DNA from: Puniceicoccales bacterium
GTDB taxonomy: Bacteria > Verrucomicrobiota > Verrucomicrobiia > Opitutales > UBA953
Direction of reading: 5' to 3'
Length of the DNA stretch: 5,396 nucleotides
Assembly (NCBI GenBank): GCA_031284845.1
Contig: JAITXH010000015.1
Coordinates: 1 to 5,396, forward strand
Shown one piece after another: positions 1-5,396 of the stretch (position 1 is the stretch's first letter; each line of letters begins with the position of its first letter). Under the pieces are notes generated by a model. It was not told where the DNA came from. It worked only from the letters and a program-made list of their open reading frames with translations, and ran no database searches. A program made the position numbers and the translations under genes.

Positions 1-1
1 A

Positions 2-688
2 ACCCTCCGCTTCATCCACGCCCGGCAACTCCGTCCCGGTGCCACCGCCAAAGTAAAAACCATCCGCCGCATAGACAGCTCCAACCTGGAAATCGAGTTT
101 GAGACCGACCTCCCCGCCGACATCGGCGTCGGCGACGCCATCGAGAACGCCGACTGGTTTCCTGCGGTGACGTTTCGCAACAACACCGTGCGCAACAACC
201 GTGCCCGCGGCTCGCTCTTCACCACCCCGCGCCCCGTGTTAGTGGAGGGCAACACCTTTGACCATTCCAGCGGCTCGGCCATCCTGCTCGCCGGAGACGC
301 CAACGGCTGGTATGAGAGTGGCGCGTGTGACGGCGTGGTTATCCGCAAAAACATTTTCCGGGACAATTTGACGTCGCGCTATCAGTTCACCAATGCCTTG
401 ATTTCGATTTGTCCGACGGCACCGGCCATTGGCAAACCGGAGGGATTTTTCTATCATCGCAACGTGCGCATTGAGGACAACGTCTTCGAGACTTTCGACG
501 TGCCGCTCGTCTCTGCAGTTTCAACGGACGGCGTGCTCTTTCGCAGCAACACTGTCCGCTATAACAAGAACTATCCCGGCTGGGAAAAACCGCCGTTTAA
601 TTTCCGGCACTGCGCAAACGTGCAGATCGAGAAAAACACGGTGTATGACGCGGATGGCAAACCAGTGATCTGGAGCACCGACCTGTGA
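2..688 (+). CDS. C-terminal part of a GH110-type alpha-1,3-galactosidase (right-handed beta-helix), 5' truncated
   Basis: The frame is open from the first complete codon at nt 2 to TGA at 686-688, giving 228 residues; the start lies upstream of the window. The protein shows the repeated Asn-rich turns of a right-handed parallel beta-helix: RNNTVRNN (about residues 59-66), EGNTF, RKNIF, EDNVF, RSNTV and EKNTV. Stretches such as NNRARG (65-70) followed by TTP, and GDANGWYESGA (98-108), match what I recall of GH110 alpha-1,3-galactosidases, which hydrolyse terminal alpha-1,3-linked galactose and are usually secreted or periplasmic. No signal peptide can be judged because the N-terminus is missing. 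An in-frame GTG at 167 is internal, since helix coils and the conserved-looking segment before RARG continue upstream of it. The gene ends cleanly on a beta-helix coil with no extra C-terminal domain. Alternative: another glycosidase or lyase of the beta-helix superfamily. The fold is near certain; the exact family is likely. Confidence 0.8.
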   Translation, partial: TLRFIHARQLRPGATAKVKTIRRIDSSNLEIEFETDLPADIGVGDAIENADWFPAVTFRNNTVRNNRARGSLFTTPRPVLVEGNTFDHSSGSAILLAGDANGWYESGACDGVVIRKNIFRDNLTSRYQFTNALISICPTAPAIGKPEGFFYHRNVRIEDNVFETFDVPLVSAVSTDGVLFRSNTVRYNKNYPGWEKPPFNFRHCANVQIEKNTVYDADGKPVIWSTDL

Positions 689-741
689 GCTTTTCGGCTT
701 TCAAATCGTGATGGCATAAGGGTCGTTGCGATAAAAAATCC

Positions 742-779
742 AAGCATGCACGCTTCGTGTCTTCTGCGAAATATGCAGA
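742..779. repeat. Cluster of short inverted repeats in the 689-881 spacer
   Basis: The 193-nt spacer holds an imperfect palindrome, AAGCATGCACGCTT (742-755, two mismatches). It overlaps a CACG-CTT-CGTG hairpin (749-759) and is followed by TCTGC/GCAGA arms around a 7-nt loop (763-779). None of these is followed by a T-run, so an intrinsic terminator is not supported. They could shape the 3' end of the glycosidase transcript or the leader of the Fe-S gene. Arms this short can occur by chance. Nothing else convincing is seen in the spacer, and no clear ribosome binding site precedes the ATG at 882. Confidence 0.25.
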
Positions 780-881
780 TGGGGCCGAGTAAAAGTTGCA
801 ACATTTCCTGAAAATTTTGTTCAATGGCTAGTATGACTTTTTTGAATCCGACCTGGTGTTAATTCCGGCATCTTTCTTCCC

Positions 882-2489
882 ATGCGTTATCTCCGAATTA
901 TCCGTATCTGTGCTGCGCTGCCAGTTCTTCTGGCCACGATCGTGGCGTTTCTTGATTACCGCGACAAGGTACCCGTAGCATTAAAACATGCCGTGACTGC
1001 GGTGCAGTTCGGGCCGTCGGCTGTGGCATTGGGCACAGGCGCGGCGGTATCGTTCGTGTGCATTCTGGTGTTGGCAATCACAGCATTGGCCGGGCGTGTG
1101 TATTGCTCGACCTTGTGCCCGCTCGGGCTGTTTCAAGACGTTGTGAGCCGGATGGCAGCCTTGGTGCGCAAAATATCAGGGAAAAAGAAAATCCGCTTGC
1201 CGTTCCGTCCCGCGCCCCAGGTGTTGCGCCAGAGCATTCTCGCCGCGACATTACTGGGAGTGGCTGTTGGCTGGGCTGGCGTGGTCTTTACATGGCTTGA
1301 TCCGTATAGCCAGTTCGGGCGCATCGCAGGCGCACTCTTCCGCCCACCCGTGCTGCTGGCGCACAACGCCGTGGCAGCGATTGCGCAGTGGTTCGGCATA
1401 AATGGCATGGCGCGGGTGCCCGTGCCATGGGCCGGGCTGGGAGCGTTTCTGCCGCCATTGTTGATTTTCACAGCTATTGTAGTGATGGCCGCATGGCGCG
1501 GGCGGCTTTATTGTAGCGCGGTCTGCCCGGTGGGAACCCTGCTGGGCTGGGTGTCAAAAAAAGCGCTCTTCCGCTTGGCCATAGACAAAAGTGCCTGCGT
1601 GCGGTGCGGCGATTGCCAGCGCACATGCAAGGCGCAGTGCATAGACTTGCGCAACCAGGAGGTGGATATGTCGCGATGCGTGGGCTGTTTTGACTGCGTG
1701 TCGGTATGCGAAGAACACGGGATCGGCCCGAGCTGGCTGGGCCGGGTAAAGGCGCGGGGTAAACTCCCCGAAAAACGCAAAGCCGCTACGGACGCTGCAT
1801 CCACACAGAGGCAACCGGCGTTGACACGGCGGGCATTTGTGTCCGGCGTCGGCGGCGTGGCCGTGGCTGGCGGTCTCGGCGTGCTGGGTATGCACGCCGG
1901 GGCAAAAGCGAATGCGGGGCGCACGGCATCGCCGCCGGGATCGGGCGGGCGCGGCCACTTTCTGGATCAATGCACGGCCTGCCAACTTTGTGTAAGTGCC
2001 TGCCCAAGCCATGTGCTCGAACCCTCCATTCTACAATACGGGCGGGGGGCGGGCTTCATGAAGCCCTACATGAATTTTGACAGCGGCTTCTGCAACATCA
2101 ACTGCACGGTTTGCGGCGATGTCTGCCCGGATGGCGCAATTCAGCGTTTGTCTCCCAAAGAAAAACAGGTCGCCTGCATTGGCGTCGCCAAAGTAACAAT
2201 CGAGCTTTGCATCGTGCGCACGCAAAACACGGCCTGCGGAGCCTGCGCGGAACATTGCCCGACGGCAGCATTGCAGATGAAGCCCGGCAAGGGGAAGTTT
2301 GCCGAGCCTGTGGTGAACGAGGCTTACTGCATCGGTTGCGGAGCCTGCCAGTGGATTTGCCCGGCGCTGCCTGTGCGTGCTGTGCTAATACACGGGCGCG
2401 AAAAACACCGGACAGCGGCACTTTTGGTGCAGGAAAAAGCGGCAGACCCGAATGCCGGTAAAAATGCCGAGGGCGAGTTTCCGTTCTGA
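882..2489 (+). CDS. NapH-NapG-like fusion: polytopic membrane protein with six [4Fe-4S] cluster motifs
   Basis: This 535-residue protein is probably a membrane electron-transfer module of the NapGH/NosR-like type, passing electrons from quinol to an extracytoplasmic partner (family inference). The N-terminal half has four hydrophobic segments at about 6-24, 50-70, 117-137 and 186-205. CxxxCP motifs follow segments 2 and 4 (C75/C79 and C211/C215), as in NapH. Two ferredoxin clusters come next: C239-C242-C245-C249 and C266-C269-C272-C276. A charged linker (about 287-313) leads to TRRAFV (315-320) and a Gly/Ala-rich hydrophobic stretch (319-338). The C-terminal half has four more motifs, as in NapG: C364-C367-C370-C374; C404-C408-C411-C415 with an unusual first spacing of three; C443-C452-C455-C459 with the long first gap typical of NapG; and C483-C486-C489-C493. 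NapH and NapG are normally separate proteins, so this is a fusion. No nitrate reductase or other terminal enzyme is in view, so the partner is unknown. ATG 882 is chosen because the first membrane helix begins directly after it. Spacers of about 195 nt on both sides suggest a separate transcription unit. Confidence 0.88.
   Translation: MRYLRIIRICAALPVLLATIVAFLDYRDKVPVALKHAVTAVQFGPSAVALGTGAAVSFVCILVLAITALAGRVYCSTLCPLGLFQDVVSRMAALVRKISGKKKIRLPFRPAPQVLRQSILAATLLGVAVGWAGVVFTWLDPYSQFGRIAGALFRPPVLLAHNAVAAIAQWFGINGMARVPVPWAGLGAFLPPLLIFTAIVVMAAWRGRLYCSAVCPVGTLLGWVSKKALFRLAIDKSACVRCGDCQRTCKAQCIDLRNQEVDMSRCVGCFDCVSVCEEHGIGPSWLGRVKARGKLPEKRKAATDAASTQRQPALTRRAFVSGVGGVAVAGGLGVLGMHAGAKANAGRTASPPGSGGRGHFLDQCTACQLCVSACPSHVLEPSILQYGRGAGFMKPYMNFDSGFCNINCTVCGDVCPDGAIQRLSPKEKQVACIGVAKVTIELCIVRTQNTACGACAEHCPTAALQMKPGKGKFAEPVVNEAYCIGCGACQWICPALPVRAVLIHGREKHRTAALLVQEKAADPNAGKNAEGEFPF
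1824..1916 (+). other. Internal twin-arginine signal-like segment within the Fe-S fusion protein
   Basis: Residues 315-345 of the Fe-S protein read TRRAFV, then an uncharged Gly/Ala/Val-rich stretch of about 20 residues, then AKANA. This is the layout of a Tat signal: S/T-R-R-x-F-hydrophobic, a mildly hydrophobic h-region, and an AxA-type site. It lies after four predicted membrane helices, so the RR pair would face the cytoplasm and the downstream four-cluster domain would be exported folded, as NapG is. Whether it stays as a fifth membrane anchor or is cleaved cannot be told from sequence. Confidence 0.6.
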
Positions 2490-2519
2490 CGACAACCCCA
2501 ACCTGCCTGTATTTACCGG
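2455..2519. repeat. Inverted repeat CCGGTAAA / TTTACCGG spanning the end of the Fe-S gene
   Basis: CCGGTAAA at 2455-2462, inside the last codons, is the exact reverse complement of TTTACCGG at 2512-2519, about 25 nt after the stop. The loop is 49 nt and no T-run follows, so this is not a standard rho-independent terminator. It may be a transcript-end structure or chance. Confidence 0.2.
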
Positions 2520-2591
2520 AAATATGCGGACTGGACATTCACAGCTACGGCGGGACGGGGCCTTTACATTGGCGGTCGAAGAGGTGGCGTG

Positions 2592-2606
2592 TGGCAAACG
2601 TTGCCA
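2592..2606. promoter_or_regulatory. 15-nt palindrome TGGCAAACGTTGCCA, candidate operator upstream of the ACP-dehydratase gene
   Basis: Perfect 6-nt arms TGGCAA and TTGCCA flank a 3-nt centre ACG. The site lies 78 nt before the ATG at 2685, in a 195-nt spacer that should hold the promoter of the biosynthetic operon. The central CG step and the AAACGTT core are reminiscent of LacI-family operators, but the half-site spacing is one base off the strict even-symmetric form. No convincing -35/-10 pair could be placed next to it. The call as an operator is inference. Confidence 0.35.
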
Positions 2607-2684
2607 TTCTTACAAAACTTTTACCGCTTTTTGCTTTGTGTTCTCCCGGAGGCATGGTTTCCTGCGACCCCTCTCTTTTCTTTG

Positions 2685-3632
2685 ATGATGAGCAACACGG
2701 AACCAATACCCACGCAAGCCAAGCCGCACGACGAAGAAGCAATCATACGTGAAAGCCTCAAGCGCTGCTCGGCTGAGACGATTGAGGCTGCGCTTCAGTT
2801 CCGGCTCAGTGGAAATCCCGACTTGGCCAACACTATTGTCATCGGCATTTTGACGCGATTTCTGGAGCCTGAACAACGCCCGAAACTTCAGGGGGAAAGC
2901 GACCACCTGCGACTCATGGACGACTTGGGCGTGGACTCGCTTACCATGGTGGAAGTCATTATGCTCGTGGAAGAAATATTACATGTATCTATCAAGAATG
3001 AAGACTTGCGCGACCTCCACACCATCGGCGATGTAAAGGGCTATGTAAATGCTATTGCCCGTGGGTTGCCGCCACCCGAAAAGCCTGTCCGTCTGGGTAT
3101 CGCCGAAATCGCCGAAATCATGCCCCACCAGCCGCCATTTCTCTTTTTGCAAGACGCTGAAATACGTCCAGCCGAAGCCCGTGGTACTTATAAAATTTCA
3201 GGGCAGGAATTTTTTCTCTCAGGGCATTTCAAAGACCGTCCGGTGTTTCCCGCCTCGTTGCAAATCGAAGCACTTGGCCAGCTCGGTGTCCTCTTCCTCC
3301 TCAAAGGCAAACATCCAGACATCGCAGTCGGAGTGCCCGGCGTAGTGGATGCCACCAAAATCTTTCTCACCTCCTGCGATGGTGTGCGGTGTACCCGCAT
3401 TTGCCGCCCGGACGACATTCTCTCGCTAACTATACACCCGAAACGCATCAAACATCCGCTCGCCATCTTCGAAGGCGCGATCACGGTACACGGTGAAAAA
3501 GCGTCTTTTGTGGAAGAAATCGCCCTGACGTTTGACTATCTTCCGCCGCCGGCCGTAAGCGAAATCTCCGACCCTGGTCAGGCGGAGGCTCCTGCTGCCA
3601 CGCCCTCCGGCCCGGCAACTTCCGAACCCTGA
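2685..3632 (+). CDS. Acyl carrier protein fused to a FabZ-like hotdog 3-hydroxyacyl-ACP dehydratase
   Basis: Numbered from ATG 2685, the protein has 315 residues. An N-terminal segment (about 18-50, including RESLKRCS) precedes an acyl carrier domain (about 50-126). Its GVDSL motif carries the phosphopantetheine serine S85 (codon 2937-2939). After a Pro-rich linker comes a hotdog domain (about 137-285): MPHQPPFLFLQD with catalytic-type H148, and GHFKDRPVFPASLQIEALGQ with E195, the His/Glu pair of FabZ rather than the His/Asp of FabA. The usual FabZ PG after the GHF motif is PA here. The tail (289-315) is rich in Pro and Ala. The predicted role is to carry an acyl chain on its own ACP and dehydrate the 3-hydroxyacyl intermediate. 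The frame stays open up to a GTG at 2589, but that would add a hydrophobic leader not expected on an ACP and would overlap the palindrome, so ATG 2685 (or 2688) is preferred. Neither has a clear Shine-Dalgarno. The stop overlaps the ketosynthase start by one base. Confidence 0.85.
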   Translation: MMSNTEPIPTQAKPHDEEAIIRESLKRCSAETIEAALQFRLSGNPDLANTIVIGILTRFLEPEQRPKLQGESDHLRLMDDLGVDSLTMVEVIMLVEEILHVSIKNEDLRDLHTIGDVKGYVNAIARGLPPPEKPVRLGIAEIAEIMPHQPPFLFLQDAEIRPAEARGTYKISGQEFFLSGHFKDRPVFPASLQIEALGQLGVLFLLKGKHPDIAVGVPGVVDATKIFLTSCDGVRCTRICRPDDILSLTIHPKRIKHPLAIFEGAITVHGEKASFVEEIALTFDYLPPPAVSEISDPGQAEAPAATPSGPATSEP

Positions 3633-4888
3633 TGCGCTCCGTCGTCGTCACCGGCCTTGGTTTTATTTGCAGCATCGGCAACGACAAGACTGCTGTTTCC
3701 TCAAGCTTGCACACACTCAAGCACGGCTTGGCGCCCTATGCGCCTTTCAGCGACCCGAAGACCCCCGTAAAGCTCATCGGGGCGATTCGCGGATTTGACA
3801 CCTCCTCCTTTGACTCCGAGGACTGGTCTTGGCCTGCGGATTACACGGTAAAACGCGATGTGTTGCGCGGCCTCCCGCCGCACGGACTCTTCGCTTATTG
3901 CGCCGTGCAACAAGCTATAGCCGATGCCAAATTGACACCACAGGACATAAGCAATCCCGCGACCGGTATGTACACGGCATCCGCAGGCTCAGCCTCCATG
4001 TTGCACCACAATATCACCCGCATGTTCGCCAGCGGCGTCATGCGGTGCTCGCCAATGGGTGTCGTCAACTCCGTCGTCGGGACGCTCAGTTTCAACCTCG
4101 TGGCTGCCTTTAAAATACTTGGTGCCTCATGCGGTTTCGCCTCCGCTTGTGCCTCGTCAGGACACGCACTCGGCTTTGCTCTCGATGAAATCCGCCTCGG
4201 GCGGCAGGAACGCATGATCGTCGTCGGCGGAGAAGACGGTAACCTTGAAGCCATTCTCCCCTTCGCCGGCATGCGCGCACTCAGCAGTACGGACAAACCC
4301 GAGCTGGCTTCGTGCCCGTTTGATGAACGCCGCTCCGGCTTCGTCGGCACCGGCGGTGGAGCTGTCATGATCCTCGAAGCAGAAGAGGCCGCCCGCGCTC
4401 GCGGTGCACACATCTACGCCCGTTTCCTCGGCTGGGGACAAGCCTCCGATGGCTACAGTCCGGCTATCTCGCACCCCGACGGGCACGGCCTCGCGCTCAG
4501 CATGACGCGTTGCCTTACCGATGCCGGAATCACCCCGAAGAACGTGGACTACATTAACGCACATGCCACCTCGACGCCGATCGGCGACCGATCGGAGGTA
4601 TCCGCCATCAAACATGTCTTCACGGGAGATAAGACGCCCGCCATCAGCAGCACCAAAGGCTTAACCGGGCACGGTCTTTCCATGGCGAGCATCCTTGAAG
4701 CCGCTTTTTGCTGCTTGGCGCTTGACGAACAGTTTATCCCCGGCAACGCCCACCTGCGCCAACCCGATCCTGAAACGCTTGGGCTGCACCTCCCCGTGGA
4801 GACCAAGTCTGCGCCGCTCCAGTTCGCACTCAGCAACAGCAGCGGGTTCGGCGGGGCCAACGTCAGTCTTCTCTTTGGGAAAAACTGA
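3632..4888 (+). CDS. FabF-type beta-ketoacyl-[acyl-carrier-protein] synthase
   Basis: At 418 residues this is the usual size of a FabF/KAS II enzyme (about 412). It condenses an acyl group with malonyl-ACP, losing CO2, to extend the chain by two carbons. The thiolase-fold signatures are complete: VVVTGLGFICSIG at the N-terminus, the nucleophile C173 in SACASSGHA, H311 in NAHATSTPIGD, K342 and H347 in SSTKGLTGH, and the closing loop GFGGANVSLLFGK. A chain-length factor would lack the cysteine, so this is an active condensing enzyme. PFDERRSGFVGTGGGAVMILE is a slightly divergent version of the FabF PFDxxRDGFV segment. The ATG overlaps the ACP-dehydratase stop as TGATG, which implies translational coupling and matched amounts. 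With its ACP-dehydratase neighbour it is more likely dedicated to a secondary lipid, polyene or polyketide than to housekeeping fatty acid synthesis, where fabF usually sits next to acpP. That last point is inference. Confidence 0.9.
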   Translation: MRSVVVTGLGFICSIGNDKTAVSSSLHTLKHGLAPYAPFSDPKTPVKLIGAIRGFDTSSFDSEDWSWPADYTVKRDVLRGLPPHGLFAYCAVQQAIADAKLTPQDISNPATGMYTASAGSASMLHHNITRMFASGVMRCSPMGVVNSVVGTLSFNLVAAFKILGASCGFASACASSGHALGFALDEIRLGRQERMIVVGGEDGNLEAILPFAGMRALSSTDKPELASCPFDERRSGFVGTGGGAVMILEAEEAARARGAHIYARFLGWGQASDGYSPAISHPDGHGLALSMTRCLTDAGITPKNVDYINAHATSTPIGDRSEVSAIKHVFTGDKTPAISSTKGLTGHGLSMASILEAAFCCLALDEQFIPGNAHLRQPDPETLGLHLPVETKSAPLQFALSNSSGFGGANVSLLFGKN

Positions 4889-4896
4889 TCGCAGCA

Positions 4897-5396
4897 ATGC
4901 GCATTGTCTATCTTTTCACCTGTTTCCCTGTTCGGTCGGAAACGTTTTTACAGCGCGAAATCCGGGCGATACGTGAACGCGGTGACATGCAAATCGAGCT
5001 GTGGTCCCTTTGGTGCGGCAAAGACGAATGGGAAGGTCTTCCCGTTCGCCGGTATCCGTTCCTGTCCATTTTCCGGGTGATATTTTTTAAAATCCCGCTT
5101 TGGGCTTGGAGACGCCCCGGTGCCCTCCGGCGCGTGTGGGCCGCTTATATGAGTGAATCGTCCCCCAGCCTCCTCAATATCGGAGAAAATCTGCTTGGGC
5201 TTGCTTTCGCACTCTACAAAGCCGACTTCTTCCGCGCCGACCCACCGGCGCTCTTCCACGCGGTGTGGGGCACAATGCCAGCCGCGGCAGCATGGCTGCT
5301 CCACGAAATCACAGGGATTCCCTTTTCCATGGGCGCACACGCCTACGACATTTTCCGCGACGGCGGAGATTGGACGTTACGCCAAAAACTCGCCCG
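4897..5396 (+). CDS. GT4-like glycosyltransferase, N-terminal part, truncated by the window end
   Basis: ATG 4897 opens a frame with no stop to the window end, 166 complete codons. It starts 8 nt after the ketosynthase stop, so it is likely in the same operon. Visible signatures are those of the N-terminal (acceptor-side) Rossmann domain of GT-B retaining glycosyltransferases of family 4: MRIVYLFTCFPVRSETFLQ at the start (the FPxxSETF motif), an HAVWGTMPAAAAWLL stretch (121-135) and TGIPFSMGAHAYDIF (139-153). This pattern is common in enzymes annotated as colanic-acid or exopolysaccharide glycosyltransferases. The nucleotide-sugar-binding half with the E-x7-E motif would lie beyond the window. 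In this setting it could glycosylate the product of the ACP/KS pathway or an envelope glycan; the donor and acceptor cannot be read from this part. No signal peptide is seen, consistent with a cytoplasmic enzyme. Confidence 0.8.
   Translation, partial: MRIVYLFTCFPVRSETFLQREIRAIRERGDMQIELWSLWCGKDEWEGLPVRRYPFLSIFRVIFFKIPLWAWRRPGALRRVWAAYMSESSPSLLNIGENLLGLAFALYKADFFRADPPALFHAVWGTMPAAAAWLLHEITGIPFSMGAHAYDIFRDGGDWTLRQKLA

Noticed and set aside
796..834. Promoter for the Fe-S gene (TTGCAA at 796-801, TAGTAT at 829-834)
   Set aside because: The two boxes are 27 nt apart, far from the usual 16-18 nt, and neither has an acceptable partner at proper spacing. TAGTAT alone is not enough.
829..846. T-run near 838-843 as an intrinsic terminator of the glycosidase gene
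   Set aside because: No GC-rich stem immediately precedes the T-run.
1508..2012. Long open frames on the minus strand opposite the Fe-S gene (up to about 150 codons)
   Set aside because: They are antisense shadows of a GC-rich gene whose + strand product has six coherent cluster motifs; the translations have low-complexity Arg/Pro/Ala composition and no recognisable domain.
882..2489. Calling the Fe-S protein napH, napG, nosR or rnf subunit by name
   Set aside because: It shares architecture with NapH plus NapG but there is no FMN-binding domain as in NosR, and no nap, nos or rnf gene next to it, so a gene symbol is not justified.
2654..2690. ATG at 2654 after GGAGG as a start or leader peptide
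   Set aside because: It is only one base from the GGAGG and out of frame with the ACP-dehydratase; the frame closes after about 30 codons with no recognisable product.
3895..4615. Minus-strand open frames opposite the ketosynthase (172 and 152 codons)
   Set aside because: They lie entirely inside a ketosynthase with a full active site, and their translations show no motif.
4948..5340. Minus-strand open frame of 130 codons opposite the glycosyltransferase
   Set aside because: The + strand frame has clear GT4 signatures and continues to the window end; the antisense product shows none.

Overview
The window carries five protein-coding genes, all on the + strand, two of them cut by the window edges. 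No RNA gene, CRISPR array or insertion sequence is visible. The genes look like those of a Gram-negative, probably of the Verrucomicrobiota (Opitutales/Opitutaceae-like). That placement rests on remembered similarity of the acyl-carrier-protein gene and on the mix of a GH110-type glycosidase with a NapH/NapG-like Fe-S protein. It is an inference, not a database result.

Layout: (1) 2-688 is the C-terminal part of a right-handed beta-helix protein, best read as a GH110-type alpha-1,3-galactosidase. (2) 689-881 is a non-coding spacer with small inverted repeats and no convincing promoter. (3) 882-2489 encodes a polytopic membrane protein of 535 residues with six predicted [4Fe-4S] clusters. It looks like NapH fused to NapG, with a twin-arginine motif and hydrophobic segment exactly at the junction. 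(4) 2490-2684 is a second spacer with a clean 15-nt palindrome about 80 nt before the next start codon. (5) 2685-4888 holds two translationally coupled genes: an acyl carrier protein fused to a FabZ-type hotdog dehydratase, then a FabF-type ketosynthase with a complete Cys-His-Lys-His active site. (6) 4897 to the window end is the N-terminal part of a GT4-like glycosyltransferase, starting 8 nt after the ketosynthase stop.

The last three genes look like the start of an operon that builds an acyl or polyene chain on a dedicated carrier protein and then glycosylates something. The composition resembles aryl-polyene/flexirubin-type or other lipid-like loci in Gram-negatives, but a ketoreductase, acyltransferase, ammonia-lyase or thioesterase would have to be found outside the window to support that. 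The two upstream genes have no evident functional link to this operon.

The points most worth following up are the NapH-NapG-type fusion with an internal Tat-like signal, the ACP-dehydratase fusion, and the palindrome that may be the operator of the biosynthetic operon.
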